Assembly (NCBI GenBank): GCA_052246725.1
Contig: JBQQCL010000001.1
Origin: Pseudalkalibacillus sp052246725
GTDB taxonomy: Bacteria; Bacillota; Bacilli; Bacillales; Fictibacillaceae
Reading direction: 5' to 3' (one strand)
DNA: 64,000 bases
The notes under the pieces were generated by a model. The model saw nothing but the letters and a program-made list of their open reading frames with translations, ran no database searches and was not told the DNA's origin. Shown in pieces: positions 8,050 through 16,734 of this stretch; the stretch's first letter is position 1, and every line of letters begins with the position of its first letter. The translations under genes and the position numbers were made by a program.

Positions 8050-8886
8050 TTAAGCGCCTGATTGATCTTCATCCTCGACAGAGTTTTCCTGTGGTTGAGC
8101 GTCGTCATTTTGGGTTTCGCTTGACGGGTTTGCATTCTCTTCATCAGAGTCTACATCAGCTTCTTCTTTTGCGTCCGCATCTGTTTCTTCATCAGTAAGA
8201 GTTTCGTTGACTTCTTGCTTTTGAGCAGGAATGTCAGTGACTGTTTTACTGAAGTACTCTTCTGGGTTGACTGCTACGCCATCCTTACGTACTTCAAAGT
8301 GTGCGTGTACTTGTGCTTCTTTGTCAAGAAGGCTCATACCTGCTGTCCCTAGGACATCACCTTGCTTCACAGTGTCACCTTTTTCAACTTGTAAGTTTTC
8401 AAGGCTAGAGTAGTGAGTCGTTACACCGTTATCGTGTTCGATGTGGACGAAGTATCCTACTAGCGGATCCTGACCAGCATCTACAACTTTACCACTCAAG
8501 CTTGCCATTACATCAAAAGGTTCACCGCTCTCAGTCGCATAGTTGATTCCTTTATTCTGGAAGTAGGTATTATTATAGAATACGAGAGCTGCTTCTTGTT
8601 CTGCTTCAGATGCTTTACTATCATAGAACTTTCTTTGAACTGTGACGCCATCTGAAACTGGTGACTTAAGTACTTCTGAGTCTGACATTACTGGTACTGA
8701 ATCTTGATCTTCAAAACCGATTGGATCTGCTTCATCATTTAGATTATCTCCAATACTATTTTGATACCAAAGAACAGATGCCAAAATCACTGCTGCAAAC
8801 CCAAGATATACTGCCGGATAAACCCAACGCTTCTTTTTGTACCACTTTGCCTTAAGAGGATTTTTTTGTTTTTCTTCTTCTCTCAT
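8050..8886 (-). CDS. spoIIQ: SpoIIQ, forespore half of the engulfment channel/zipper
   Basis: Forespore membrane protein that pairs with SpoIIIAH across the intermembrane space during engulfment. The 278 residues (283 in B. subtilis) hold a single N-terminal membrane helix (WVYPAVYLGFAAVILASVLW, about 21-40), a degenerate LytM/M23 domain (about 100-225) and an acidic, low-complexity tail rich in D, E and N. At the place of the catalytic H-x-G-x-D zinc motif the protein reads NKGIN, so two zinc ligands are replaced by Asn, while the later HAH is kept. This predicts no endopeptidase activity, as in other Bacillus SpoIIQ proteins. The ATG follows GAGGTGATG, and a sigma-F-type promoter lies at 8906-8934. 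Confidence 0.95.
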   Translation of the reverse strand: MREEEKQKNPLKAKWYKKKRWVYPAVYLGFAAVILASVLWYQNSIGDNLNDEADPIGFEDQDSVPVMSDSEVLKSPVSDGVTVQRKFYDSKASEAEQEAALVFYNNTYFQNKGINYATESGEPFDVMASLSGKVVDAGQDPLVGYFVHIEHDNGVTTHYSSLENLQVEKGDTVKQGDVLGTAGMSLLDKEAQVHAHFEVRKDGVAVNPEEYFSKTVTDIPAQKQEVNETLTDEETDADAKEEADVDSDEENANPSSETQNDDAQPQENSVEDEDQSGA

Positions 8887-8905
8887 TTTGCATCACCTCA
8901 GCAAC

Positions 8906-8934
8906 ATTGTTGGCACATTTTTCAAAATATATAC
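8906..8934 (-). promoter_or_regulatory. Putative sigma-F promoter of spoIIQ
   Basis: On the minus strand GTATA, 15 nt, then GCCAACAAT, against the sigma-F pattern GYATA-N15-GGNNANANT (one mismatch). The predicted leader is only about 14 nt. The spoIIR promoter has the same geometry. Confidence 0.6.
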
Positions 8935-9050
8935 ATTCCGATAAATTTTTTCTGAATATTATTTCGACAAACCGGGGAAAGTAACAAGTTGCTTTGGATG
9001 ATCCGCACGCAAAACCACACAAAAATGCCACTGCCTCAAAAGACAGTAGC

Positions 9051-9208
9051 GGTGCCTGGTACACTTTCAAAGTCCTTGCAGTACAAGGGATTCAAAACGG
9101 TGCCAGGCACCATTTGAGACCCCAACAGCCCCAAGGGGTTCGCTTCGGTGCCTGGCACCGAATCAAACTCGTTGGGGCTGTAGGGTGAAATTGTCGTGCC
9201 TGGCACCG
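9051..9208. repeat. Array C of palindromic GGTGCCTGGCACC repeats
   Basis: Four cores of the 48-bp repeat family (near 9051, 9098, 9147 and 9197) with alternating orientation and more diverged spacers than in arrays A and B. They lie between spoIID (3' end) and the spoIIQ promoter. The last core is only 15 nt beyond the spoIID stop, so it may act as, or have replaced, the spoIID terminator. Nothing else was recognised in 8935-9223. Confidence 0.85.
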
Positions 9209-9223
9209 AAGCGAATAGATCGG

Positions 9224-10258
9224 TTAGTTCGATGCGGTGAGTTTGCTTGTGTAAGCCTGGGTGTCGGTGATTTCTACGCCGTTGTAGTAGTGTTTGACGA
9301 TTTGGTTATAGTTGTTGCCATCTTGTGCCATTCCATTTGCGCCGTATTGGCTCATGCCGACTCCGTGGCCATATCCGCGTGTTTGAAAAATCACTTCATC
9401 GCCTTTTCTAAGAATCGAAAAATCTGAGGATTTGAGATTCAATCCAACTCGGATGTCTTTTCCACTCATTTTCTTGCCGTTGATTTCAATCGTATCAATG
9501 TAATTTCCTTTGGTTCTACTCAATACTTTCCCGACTTCTCCCTCTCCATCCGCCAATTTCACATTCAGCTTCGATTCGACGACATCGACAGGGAACGCTT
9601 GTTGATGGAAATACTTCGGTGAATCTTTATCCCATGGACTTTCTACACTTCGCAAATACGGAAACGAACTCGACCAATAATCCTCAGAGTTTTGCGTAAA
9701 GCCATTACTAGTCGAAAAGAATAATGCATCGATCGGCTTTCCATCATAGGTGATGATCTTTCCTTCCGTTTCTTTCACTGCTTGTGTAATCTTTTTAATT
9801 TTCCACTCGTAATCCTTGCCCCATGCTTTCTGAAGTTCTTGATCATTTTTAAAGACCTGGTGGATGACCGCATCCGTCACGTCGGCACCCTCGGGCAGAT
9901 TCATATCAGCTGGATTCAGAAGCATTTTTATAATATACGTTCTCGCTGTCAACGCCTGGGCCTTCAGTGCCTCGATTTCAAAATCTGCCGGCATCTCAGC
10001 CGCGACAACCCCTTTTACATAGTCTTCAAGGGGTAATGTTTCAATTTTTTTAGCAGATGTTTTATAAACAGAGACATCAACTTCTGAATTTAAAACAATC
10101 GGCGCTTCGGTTTCTGCCTTTTCCAACTTTCCAGGCGATGCATTTTGCTGAACATCATTTTTAAAAGGCATGACGATCAAACTCGGGAGTAAGAGTATGA
10201 ATGTAAGTAGTCCAATTATGAAGAGATAAAATGGTGTTCCAAATCGGATTTGGTTCAT
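9224..10258 (-). CDS. spoIID: SpoIID, septal peptidoglycan lytic transglycosylase of engulfment
   Basis: Mother-cell membrane enzyme that cleaves glycan strands during engulfment with SpoIIM and SpoIIP. From ATG 10258 it is 344 residues (343 in B. subtilis), with an N-terminal membrane helix (FGTPFYLFIIGLLTFILLLPSLIVM). Catalytic and family motifs are EDYVKGVVAAEMPADFEIEA (the Glu in AAEMP is the known catalytic position), LKAQALTARTYI, FSTSNGFTQNSEDYW and GYGHGVGMSQYGANGMA. The frame extends 30 codons further upstream, but a GGGGGG site and the family length favour MNQIRFG. murA lies upstream with a repeat-filled gap between them. Confidence 0.95.
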   Translation of the reverse strand: MNQIRFGTPFYLFIIGLLTFILLLPSLIVMPFKNDVQQNASPGKLEKAETEAPIVLNSEVDVSVYKTSAKKIETLPLEDYVKGVVAAEMPADFEIEALKAQALTARTYIIKMLLNPADMNLPEGADVTDAVIHQVFKNDQELQKAWGKDYEWKIKKITQAVKETEGKIITYDGKPIDALFFSTSNGFTQNSEDYWSSSFPYLRSVESPWDKDSPKYFHQQAFPVDVVESKLNVKLADGEGEVGKVLSRTKGNYIDTIEINGKKMSGKDIRVGLNLKSSDFSILRKGDEVIFQTRGYGHGVGMSQYGANGMAQDGNNYNQIVKHYYNGVEITDTQAYTSKLTASN

Positions 10259-10490
10259 TGGCAGCCCCCCATAAATTTCAACAGTTATAGTATAGCTTAT
10301 GGGCTTGGACAACCTTTTAGAACTGAAGAACGCGAACAGTTTCTTCATAAAACCCCCGAAGAAACGAGTGAGAAACCAAACAAAGTTTCCGCAAATTCAC
10401 ATGCCCAAGTTTCGAAGATCATCGCTCAAGAATAAAAATAAATGCACGAAATCACTCCAGGGATCGTCATATGAACGACTTAAATTACAA

Positions 10491-10680
10491 TCTGTTCACT
10501 TCTTAGGTTAATCTGTTCACATTTTTGAAGTAATATGTTCACTTTTCGAGTTAATCTAACCACTTTTACGGATAATCTGGTCACTCCTTGATCAATCTGT
10601 TCACTTTCAAGGTTATTCTGTTCACTTTGTAAATTATTTTGTTCACTCCTCCGATTGATTTGTTCATTCTTAAATTAGGC
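10491..10680. repeat. Nine-unit array with about 21-nt period (CTGTTCACTTTT type)
   Basis: Degenerate copies of TCTGTTCACTTTT begin at 10491, 10512, 10534, 10555, 10576, 10596, 10617, 10638 and 10659, so spacing is 20-22 nt. Only the TGTTCAC part is well kept; the rest drifts. It lies after the murA terminator and upstream of spoIID in a 520-nt gap. No gene, RNA or known operator was recognised in it. Confidence 0.88.
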
Positions 10681-10730
10681 TCAAAACCTTGGCTACCTTC
10701 GCAGCAACAAGAGCAGAAAATCCAACAACC

Positions 10731-10764
10731 AAAAAAGCCGCCTCCCTGTAGAAGACGACTTTCT
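10731..10764 (-). terminator. Rho-independent terminator of murA
   Basis: On the minus strand AAGTCGTCTTC pairs with GAGGCGGCTT through G-U pairs and runs into six T residues, 15 nt after the murA stop. Confidence 0.8.
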
Positions 10765-10778
10765 TATAAGTAGATATA

Positions 10779-12092
10779 TTATGCCTTAGCTTTTAAGTTT
10801 TGTGTTGTATTTTCGTTTGTGATCGATTCTGTTTCTTCTTTCACGCGTTCCACGTCTGCACCTAGTGCTGCTAATTTTCCGGAGAAATCAACGTATCCGC
10901 GATCTAAATGTTGTAGTTCTGTGACTCTTGTGTATCCGTCTGCAATAAGACCTGCAAGGATAAGCGCTGCTCCAGCACGTAGATCTGTCGCTGCTACTTC
11001 TGCACCTTGAAGCTTCGCTGGTCCATTGATCACTGCAGAACGACCTTCGATTTTAATATCACCATTCATACGACGGAATTCTTCCACATGCATGAAACGA
11101 TTTTCAAAAACAGTTTCCGTAATAACACTTGTTCCATTGGCGGCTAATAATAAAGACATCATTTGCGACTGAAGGTCAGTTGGAAATCCTGGATGAGGCA
11201 TCGTTTTGATGTCAACCGGCTTCAACTTTTCAGGTCCAACGATACGAACGCCTTTTTCTGTTTCAGTAATAGAGACACCCATTTCCTGAAGTTTTGATAC
11301 AAGTGGTGTCAAATGTTCATTTTGTGCGTTCTCGATTGTCACATCACCACCAGTAATTGCAGCAGCAACCATGAATGTTCCAGCTTCAATACGGTCTGCG
11401 ATGACTTGATGTTCTGCACCATGCATTTCTTCTACACCTTCGATACGAAGTGTGCCTGTACCTGCCCCATATACCTTAGCTCCCATTGCGTTCAGGTAAT
11501 TCGCAAGACAAACGATTTCAGGTTCCTTCGCTACATTCTCGATGATGCTCGTGCCTTCTGCTAAGGCAGCTGCCATCATGATGTTTTCAGTTGCACCTAC
11601 ACTTGGGAAATCCAAATAGATTTTAGCCCCTTGCAAGCGTCCTTCCTTTTTCGCTTCGATAAAACCGTTCCCGATTTTAACTTCCGCTCCCATGGCTTCA
11701 AAGCCTTTTAAATGCTGGTCGATCGGACGTGATCCGATTGCACAGCCTCCTGGTAAAGCAATTCGTGCGATCCCGACTCTTGCTAGTAATGGGCCCATCA
11801 CCAGGAATGATGCTCTCATTTTACGAACATATTCAAAAGGTGCTTCTGTCTTCAATGGGCGTGTAGCATCTACTTTTATTTGATTATTCGAGTATTCAGC
11901 GCCAATATTCAAATGGCGTAGTACTTCGTTTATCGTATAAACATCGGCAAGTGCTGGCACTTCCGAAATAGTGCTTGTTCCTTTACTAGCTAAAATCGAT
12001 GCTGCGATGACAGGCAGTACGGCATTCTTTGCCCCTTCTACTCTGACGGAGCCTTCTAACCGCCTACCACCACGGACGATGATTTTTTCCAA
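10779..12092 (-). CDS. murA: MurA, UDP-N-acetylglucosamine 1-carboxyvinyltransferase
   Basis: Cytoplasmic enzyme of the first committed step of peptidoglycan synthesis, adding enolpyruvate from PEP to UDP-GlcNAc. The 437 residues carry GGRRLEGSVRVEGAKNAVLP at the start and the catalytic loop LPGGCAIGSRPIDQHL with Cys117, the residue attacked by fosfomycin in this family. The C-terminal DLRAGAALILAGL is also conserved. A Lys/Thr/Glu-rich tail (about 15 residues) follows the last conserved segment. It sits between ywmB and spoIID as murAA does in B. subtilis, so it is the main MurA and not the second paralogue MurZ. Confidence 0.97.
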   Translation of the reverse strand: MEKIIVRGGRRLEGSVRVEGAKNAVLPVIAASILASKGTSTISEVPALADVYTINEVLRHLNIGAEYSNNQIKVDATRPLKTEAPFEYVRKMRASFLVMGPLLARVGIARIALPGGCAIGSRPIDQHLKGFEAMGAEVKIGNGFIEAKKEGRLQGAKIYLDFPSVGATENIMMAAALAEGTSIIENVAKEPEIVCLANYLNAMGAKVYGAGTGTLRIEGVEEMHGAEHQVIADRIEAGTFMVAAAITGGDVTIENAQNEHLTPLVSKLQEMGVSITETEKGVRIVGPEKLKPVDIKTMPHPGFPTDLQSQMMSLLLAANGTSVITETVFENRFMHVEEFRRMNGDIKIEGRSAVINGPAKLQGAEVAATDLRAGAALILAGLIADGYTRVTELQHLDRGYVDFSGKLAALGADVERVKEETESITNENTTQNLKAKA

Positions 12093-12122
12093 GATAATTC
12101 CCCTCCGCGTCCAATTTATATA

Positions 12123-12872
12123 TTAATATTCAGTCGTAATTATCGGTGTTCCAATTGTTATGGTTGTCTTTCCGCCTATTCCACTGTTCCGGAGTCCAAT
12201 TTGCAGGTTCATCCGTTTTCGATCTGTTAGGATTGAAGGCTTCCATTCGTCAGTATATGCTGATAGGGACAGAAATGTCTCTTCGTTTAATGTCTCAATT
12301 ATGGATGCGTCAAATGACTGAACGAGTTGTTTCGCCAATTTTTGCAAAACAATACTCATTTTATCAGACTTTACGCCTTCAACACAAGTATATATTTTCG
12401 CATTCTCCCCTAGAAACAGCTGGACTTTGTACCTATACTCAGGTTTGAAAGCTTTCCAACTTTCAGGGTCCCAGGACTTCCCCTGAACATAATAAATAAT
12501 GTACGCCATGTATTGATTTTTGTGGGGGTAAGCAAACACTGAAACTTTCTCTTCTATACCATATGGATTCGTATAATGCCCTGTTACGTTCCAATGTTCT
12601 TTCGTTTCGACAATCTTCTCCCACCGGAAGTTTGGCGATTTTGCCTGCAGGCTTTCTACTAACGATACATACCCTGTAAAATCTGAAACAAAACCAAATT
12701 TATTTTTACCATAAAAAGACCAACCTTCGATCGTTATGTCAGACTCCTCCATAACGCGGGTTATATCCATTAGTTCTTGATCAGACCATGTGGATTGTTT
12801 CGCCTCCGCACCTGAAAAACATGCAAGCAAAATCGTCAACGACATTCCGAATAGTACAAATTTTTGTTTCAT
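12123..12872 (-). CDS. ywmB: YwmB family protein (secreted, TATA-box-like fold)
   Basis: Protein of 249 residues with a clear signal peptide (MKQKFVLFGMSLTILLACFSGAEA, cleavage likely after AEA at residue 24). The body has the YwmB pattern: ITIEGWSFYGKNKFGF, then HWNVTGHYTNPYGIEEKVSVF and FLSLSAYTDEWKPSI. Family members have a domain related to the TATA-binding fold, with unknown role. It lies 30 nt upstream of murA in the same direction, as in B. subtilis. Function is not known, and exported location is inferred from the signal peptide. Confidence 0.88.
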   Translation of the reverse strand: MKQKFVLFGMSLTILLACFSGAEAKQSTWSDQELMDITRVMEESDITIEGWSFYGKNKFGFVSDFTGYVSLVESLQAKSPNFRWEKIVETKEHWNVTGHYTNPYGIEEKVSVFAYPHKNQYMAYIIYYVQGKSWDPESWKAFKPEYRYKVQLFLGENAKIYTCVEGVKSDKMSIVLQKLAKQLVQSFDASIIETLNEETFLSLSAYTDEWKPSILTDRKRMNLQIGLRNSGIGGKTTITIGTPIITTEY

Positions 12873-13028
12873 GAATCCCCACTCCTCTCCTCATTACAAT
12901 TGTTGCCATGAGAGAGAGGTTCATACATGGAAGATGTAGTCAAGATACGACAAAGCCTAACCTCATCCATCGACATTCTTCATTATGTATTGGTCTCTAA
13001 CATTTCCCGTCTTTTCATTCGTTATTTT

Positions 13029-13259
13029 TTAGAACAGATATTTCAACTGTGTCGACCAGGACAGATAATTCATGAAAAACGATGTTAATAGTGACGCAAG
13101 CGCGATTGTCAGTAAAATCATCAACAACTGTGCTTGAAAGACACGTCCACTTTTAATGAACCTTTCAAAATTGAGTGCTTGTAACGCCCACCAGGATACA
13201 GCGAGAAAAACGATACTCACGATTATATTCAACAAAGCCTGTGTTCCAAATGGGTGCAT
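13029..13259 (-). CDS. ywzB: YwzB, DUF1146 small membrane protein
   Basis: A 76-residue protein with two membrane helices (LLNIIVSIVFLAVSWWALQAL, about 9-29, and LLMILLTIALASLLTSFFMN, about 45-64) joined by a short basic loop with FERFIKSGRVFQAQLL. This is the DUF1146/YwzB pattern. In B. subtilis ywzB lies between atpC and ywmA/murAA; here the 10-kb nuo operon and further genes have come in between. No function is known for the family. A 156-nt gap separates it from ywmB; I saw nothing in that gap. Confidence 0.85.
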   Translation of the reverse strand: MHPFGTQALLNIIVSIVFLAVSWWALQALNFERFIKSGRVFQAQLLMILLTIALASLLTSFFMNYLSWSTQLKYLF

Positions 13260-13483
13260 AAGACGTTAAACCTCCAATAATTTGCATACCTATATTTTTC
13301 GACAAGTTTTTCATTTTTCCTTCGGTTATCTTCATTAATTTACAAAATAAACCTTTAGACCTAATTATCCGCCTATTTCCCGCGCAATATTCGACAATTC
13401 CCTGCCACATATCCAAGCACACAGCAAATCGTCACCCGATATATCGGACACACAGAGGTTTAAAATCCTAAGCTTCCGAAACA

Positions 13484-13630
13484 TAGTGGACACCAGTGAC
13501 CTTATTTGCTCCAAATGCTGCATCTTTCGTAAATTAGCGGACACCGGAGACCTTATGTGCTTTGAATATGAAAAAAATTAGGCTCAGGGTTGTTTTTGCC
13601 AATTAGCGGAACAGTTGTCCTCTAATTATT
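13484..13630. repeat. GCGGACACC repeat family, locus 1
   Basis: Copies of TTAGCGGACACCNGNGACCT followed by TATTTG: GGACACC at 13488 and 13539 (51 nt apart), a weaker GGACAC at 13446 and a diverged GCGGAACAG near 13607. All face the same way. This lies in the 461-nt gap between nuoN and ywzB. Apart from the nuo terminator and these copies I see nothing in 13260-13720. Confidence 0.8.
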
Positions 13631-13674
13631 AACTGTTGAAGTTAATTCCAAACAGAATTAAGAACAAGGTACAC

Positions 13675-13705
13675 AAAAAAGAGCCGAACCACTGGGGTTC
13701 CGCTC
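13675..13705 (-). terminator. Rho-independent terminator of the nuo operon
   Basis: GAGCGGAACC and GGTTCGGCTC form a 10-bp stem (one G-U type change) with a 5-nt loop, followed on the minus strand by TTTTTT, 16 nt after nuoN. Confidence 0.9.
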
Positions 13706-13720
13706 TCGAAAATGTAAATA

Positions 13721-15211
13721 CTATTTTACAAACAGCTCGTTCATATCGAATCCTTGGAAAAACTCGTATGCTGCGCTTGGATAGACACCGAACAAGAGGG
13801 TGCCGGCTGTACAGATGATCATGACGATCAACAGCCCGATCGATGGTCGCATCGGATCGACACCGCCTTTACGGAAAAAGATCTGTACGAGTACATTGAA
13901 ATAATACACGTAAGATACGACCGTCGTGGCGATCATAACAGAGGCCAGTACATAGTGCCCGGTACCAAGGGAGCTCATGAAGATCCCAAACTTCCCGATA
14001 AATCCTGCTGTGAATGGAAGTCCAGCAAGCGACAGAATGAACACGCCCATCATCACCGCTACCCATGGCGCGCGTTTATACAGTCCTGCAAACGCCGTGA
14101 AGTCTTCTGATTTCTCACGTTCGGTTACGAATTGGATGACAGCGAACGCACCGATATTCATCAATAAATAGGCGAGTAGATAGAACCATGTCATTTTAAA
14201 AACTAGCAGCGATAATGAGACGAATGGCACGAGCACATAACCAGCGTGTGCGATACTCGAGTATGCGAACATGCGCTTGATGTTTCGTTGTCTCAAAGCA
14301 ACCAGATTACCTACAACCATCGTAACACCGGCAATGACTGCGATGTATGGCTGAAGCTCCAGAATGATCGCGTTATGCCAGCCCTGGACAGATAAGAACG
14401 TGATCAGGAATACTTTTAAAATCAGTGTAAATCCGGCTGATTTCGAAACGACGCTTAAGAAAGTCGTAACAGGTGTCGGAGAGCCCTGGTATACATCAGG
14501 TGCCCACATGTGGAATGGAGCAGCTGCGATCTTAAACGAAAGTCCGACAAACAGCATGACGAATGCCATGATCACAAGGAAAGCGTTCTGTTCAACAACG
14601 GGGTTTGTCAATGCCTCACCGATATCATACAGATTGGTCGCTCCTGTCAAACCGTAAATATAGCTCATTCCGAAAAGAGTGATGGCAGTGGCGATTCCTC
14701 CATTGACGACATATTTGAATGCCGCTTCGTTCGAATGTAGATTGGTTTTCCGAATCCCCGCTAATATATAGGAAGAAATCGATAACAATTCAAGTCCGAC
14801 GAACAACGTGATGAGGTCCGCACTGGATGCCATCATCATCGCTCCGAGCAATGCCGTCAACAAGAGATAGAAGAATTCTCCTCTGAACTCCCATTTGGTT
14901 TTCCCCTCATAATCAAGGGCTAACAACAATATCAATCCGGTTGCTACAAGGAACAATAATTTGAACGCGAGCGCGAATGAATCGAAGCGATACGTATCAA
15001 AAAGGATGCTCGTCGGTTCTGTGCCGATCTGCATGAGCGAAAAAACGATCGCAATGATTACACCCGCAATCCCTACAAGCGCAAGCGGCTTACGGCTCGC
15101 TTTATTCGGCATGAACAAATCCATCAACGACAGCAAAGTCGCTACAATCAATATCGTGAACTCAGGGGCCATGATACCCCAGTCATAGCTCAACAATTTT
15201 TCTAGTGTCAT
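13721..15211 (-). CDS. nuoN: NuoN, complex I proton-pumping subunit N
   Basis: Antiporter-like membrane subunit of NADH-quinone oxidoreductase-type complex I, 496 residues with about 14 hydrophobic helices. Conserved pump features are VGLELLSISSYILAGI (helix 5 Glu region, about 133), the lysine-bearing segment FKYVVNGGIATAITLFG and FAYSSIAHAGYVLVPF (about 310). The ATG overlaps the nuoM stop by four bases (ATGA). It is the last gene of the 11-gene operon, with a terminator 16 nt downstream. Length and motifs are ordinary for the family. Confidence 0.96.
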   Translation of the reverse strand: MTLEKLLSYDWGIMAPEFTILIVATLLSLMDLFMPNKASRKPLALVGIAGVIIAIVFSLMQIGTEPTSILFDTYRFDSFALAFKLLFLVATGLILLLALDYEGKTKWEFRGEFFYLLLTALLGAMMMASSADLITLFVGLELLSISSYILAGIRKTNLHSNEAAFKYVVNGGIATAITLFGMSYIYGLTGATNLYDIGEALTNPVVEQNAFLVIMAFVMLFVGLSFKIAAAPFHMWAPDVYQGSPTPVTTFLSVVSKSAGFTLILKVFLITFLSVQGWHNAIILELQPYIAVIAGVTMVVGNLVALRQRNIKRMFAYSSIAHAGYVLVPFVSLSLLVFKMTWFYLLAYLLMNIGAFAVIQFVTEREKSEDFTAFAGLYKRAPWVAVMMGVFILSLAGLPFTAGFIGKFGIFMSSLGTGHYVLASVMIATTVVSYVYYFNVLVQIFFRKGGVDPMRPSIGLLIVMIICTAGTLLFGVYPSAAYEFFQGFDMNELFVK

Positions 15212-16734
15212 ACAACAGCCCCCCTGCCTGCCATCATGGCGTTGATCGTAAGTTGCAGCATATCAGATAGGACTGCTGGATAAACTCCAATCAGAACAAT
15301 CAAAAAGGTCAGTACCAATGCTGGCACCCATTCGATGAACCGCGCTTCTTTAATCGAAACAAGTGGTTCTTTCGTTTCGCCGAAGGTTATCGTTAAAACG
15401 GCACGCAGCATATAAACCGCTGTCAGGATGATTCCCAGCGCCCCGACTGCTGCTAGCACCGGCATGACTTCGAATAATCCGAGGAATGCCATGAATTCAC
15501 TGACAAAACCGGACATTCCAGGCAGCCCGAGTGACGCGAGGCCTCCCGCTAGCAAGAATCCAGCGGTGACCGGCATCACTCTTGCCATTCCACCTAAATG
15601 CGTGATCAACGACGTTCCTGTACGTTGATACATCAATCCGACTAGGAAAAACAGCAACGCTGAGATCAATCCGTGGGAGATGACTTGGAACATCGCCCCC
15701 TGGATACCAGCATCGGTCAAGCTTCCGAGTCCGATCAGCACAATCCCCATATGAGACACACTGGAGTATGCGAGGACCTTTTTAAAGTCAATCTGTACGA
15801 ATGCAATGAACGCACCGTATAAAAGGTTGATCACTCCGAGTAAAGCGATCCAAAAGGCAATCTTCTCAAACTCCCCTGGGAAGAACCCGATTCCAAATTG
15901 ATAAAGTCCGTAAGCACCAATCTTGAGCAAGATTCCAGAGTGGATCATGACAATCGAAGGCGGTGCTTGGACGTGCACTTGCAGCATCCAGGAGTGCAAT
16001 GGTACGATTGGCAATTTCACGCCTAATGCGACCAATAAGGCAATCAACAATCCCATCCGAAAGTTGTCTCCCATGTACAACCGCTCAAGTAACTCAGGCG
16101 GTTGGCTCAAGAACGCGGATAGCCCAGTGAAATTCATTGTTCCTGCCTTCATATAAAGGATGATGAACACGATTAGTAAAATCGCAGAACCTAATCCGTT
16201 GTAGATTAAAAAGCTATACGCTGCCTTCTCTTTGTCGAGATAGCCCCACTTTCCGATCAAGAAGAATGTCGGAATCAATGTGATTTCGAAAAAGATGAAG
16301 AAAAGCAGCAAGTTTTGTGAAGCGAAAACCCCAAGCATGCCGATTTCTAATAGAAGAAACAGCATGAAGTAGCCTTTCGACTGCTCCTTGATCCAGGCTG
16401 ATGCTGCTGCAGCAAGGGTCGAAACAATCGCTGTCAATAATAAAAGCAGCACGGTCAACCCATTGACACCGAGTTCATAGTTGACTGAGAAATCCCCGCC
16501 GTTCTGCAAGGCTTGAAGATCGAAATTGATCCATTTGTATTGCTCGATGAATTGTAATGATTCGTTCGCACTGTCAAATCCAAAATAAACGATGAAAGCA
16601 AGGACGAGCGGCAACAGCGTCGCCAAAAATCCGACCCACTTGATGGCGCTATCCTCCGTTTTCGGTACAAACAACAATACCAGTATTCCTACGATCGGGG
16701 AGAAAATAAGTGCAGATAGTAGAATTGAATTCAT
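15208..16734 (-). CDS. nuoM: NuoM, complex I proton-pumping subunit M
   Basis: Antiporter-like pump subunit, 508 residues from the ATG at 16734. That ATG shares its A with the nuoL stop (TAATG) and is preceded by GGGGGGTAC; an upstream in-frame extension of eight codons lies inside nuoL and is unlikely. Motifs include FIFFEITLIPTFFLIGKWG (conserved Glu of helix 5), LHSWMLQVHVQAPPSIVMI and VLAYSSVSHMGIVLIGLGSL. All are standard for NuoM. It is translationally coupled to nuoL upstream and nuoN downstream. Confidence 0.96.
   Translation of the reverse strand: MNSILLSALIFSPIVGILVLLFVPKTEDSAIKWVGFLATLLPLVLAFIVYFGFDSANESLQFIEQYKWINFDLQALQNGGDFSVNYELGVNGLTVLLLLLTAIVSTLAAAASAWIKEQSKGYFMLFLLLEIGMLGVFASQNLLLFFIFFEITLIPTFFLIGKWGYLDKEKAAYSFLIYNGLGSAILLIVFIILYMKAGTMNFTGLSAFLSQPPELLERLYMGDNFRMGLLIALLVALGVKLPIVPLHSWMLQVHVQAPPSIVMIHSGILLKIGAYGLYQFGIGFFPGEFEKIAFWIALLGVINLLYGAFIAFVQIDFKKVLAYSSVSHMGIVLIGLGSLTDAGIQGAMFQVISHGLISALLFFLVGLMYQRTGTSLITHLGGMARVMPVTAGFLLAGGLASLGLPGMSGFVSEFMAFLGLFEVMPVLAAVGALGIILTAVYMLRAVLTITFGETKEPLVSIKEARFIEWVPALVLTFLIVLIGVYPAVLSDMLQLTINAMMAGRGAVV

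Noticed and set aside
9185..9427. Plus-strand open frame over the spoIID 3' end
   Set aside because: Shadow of spoIID and of a palindromic repeat.
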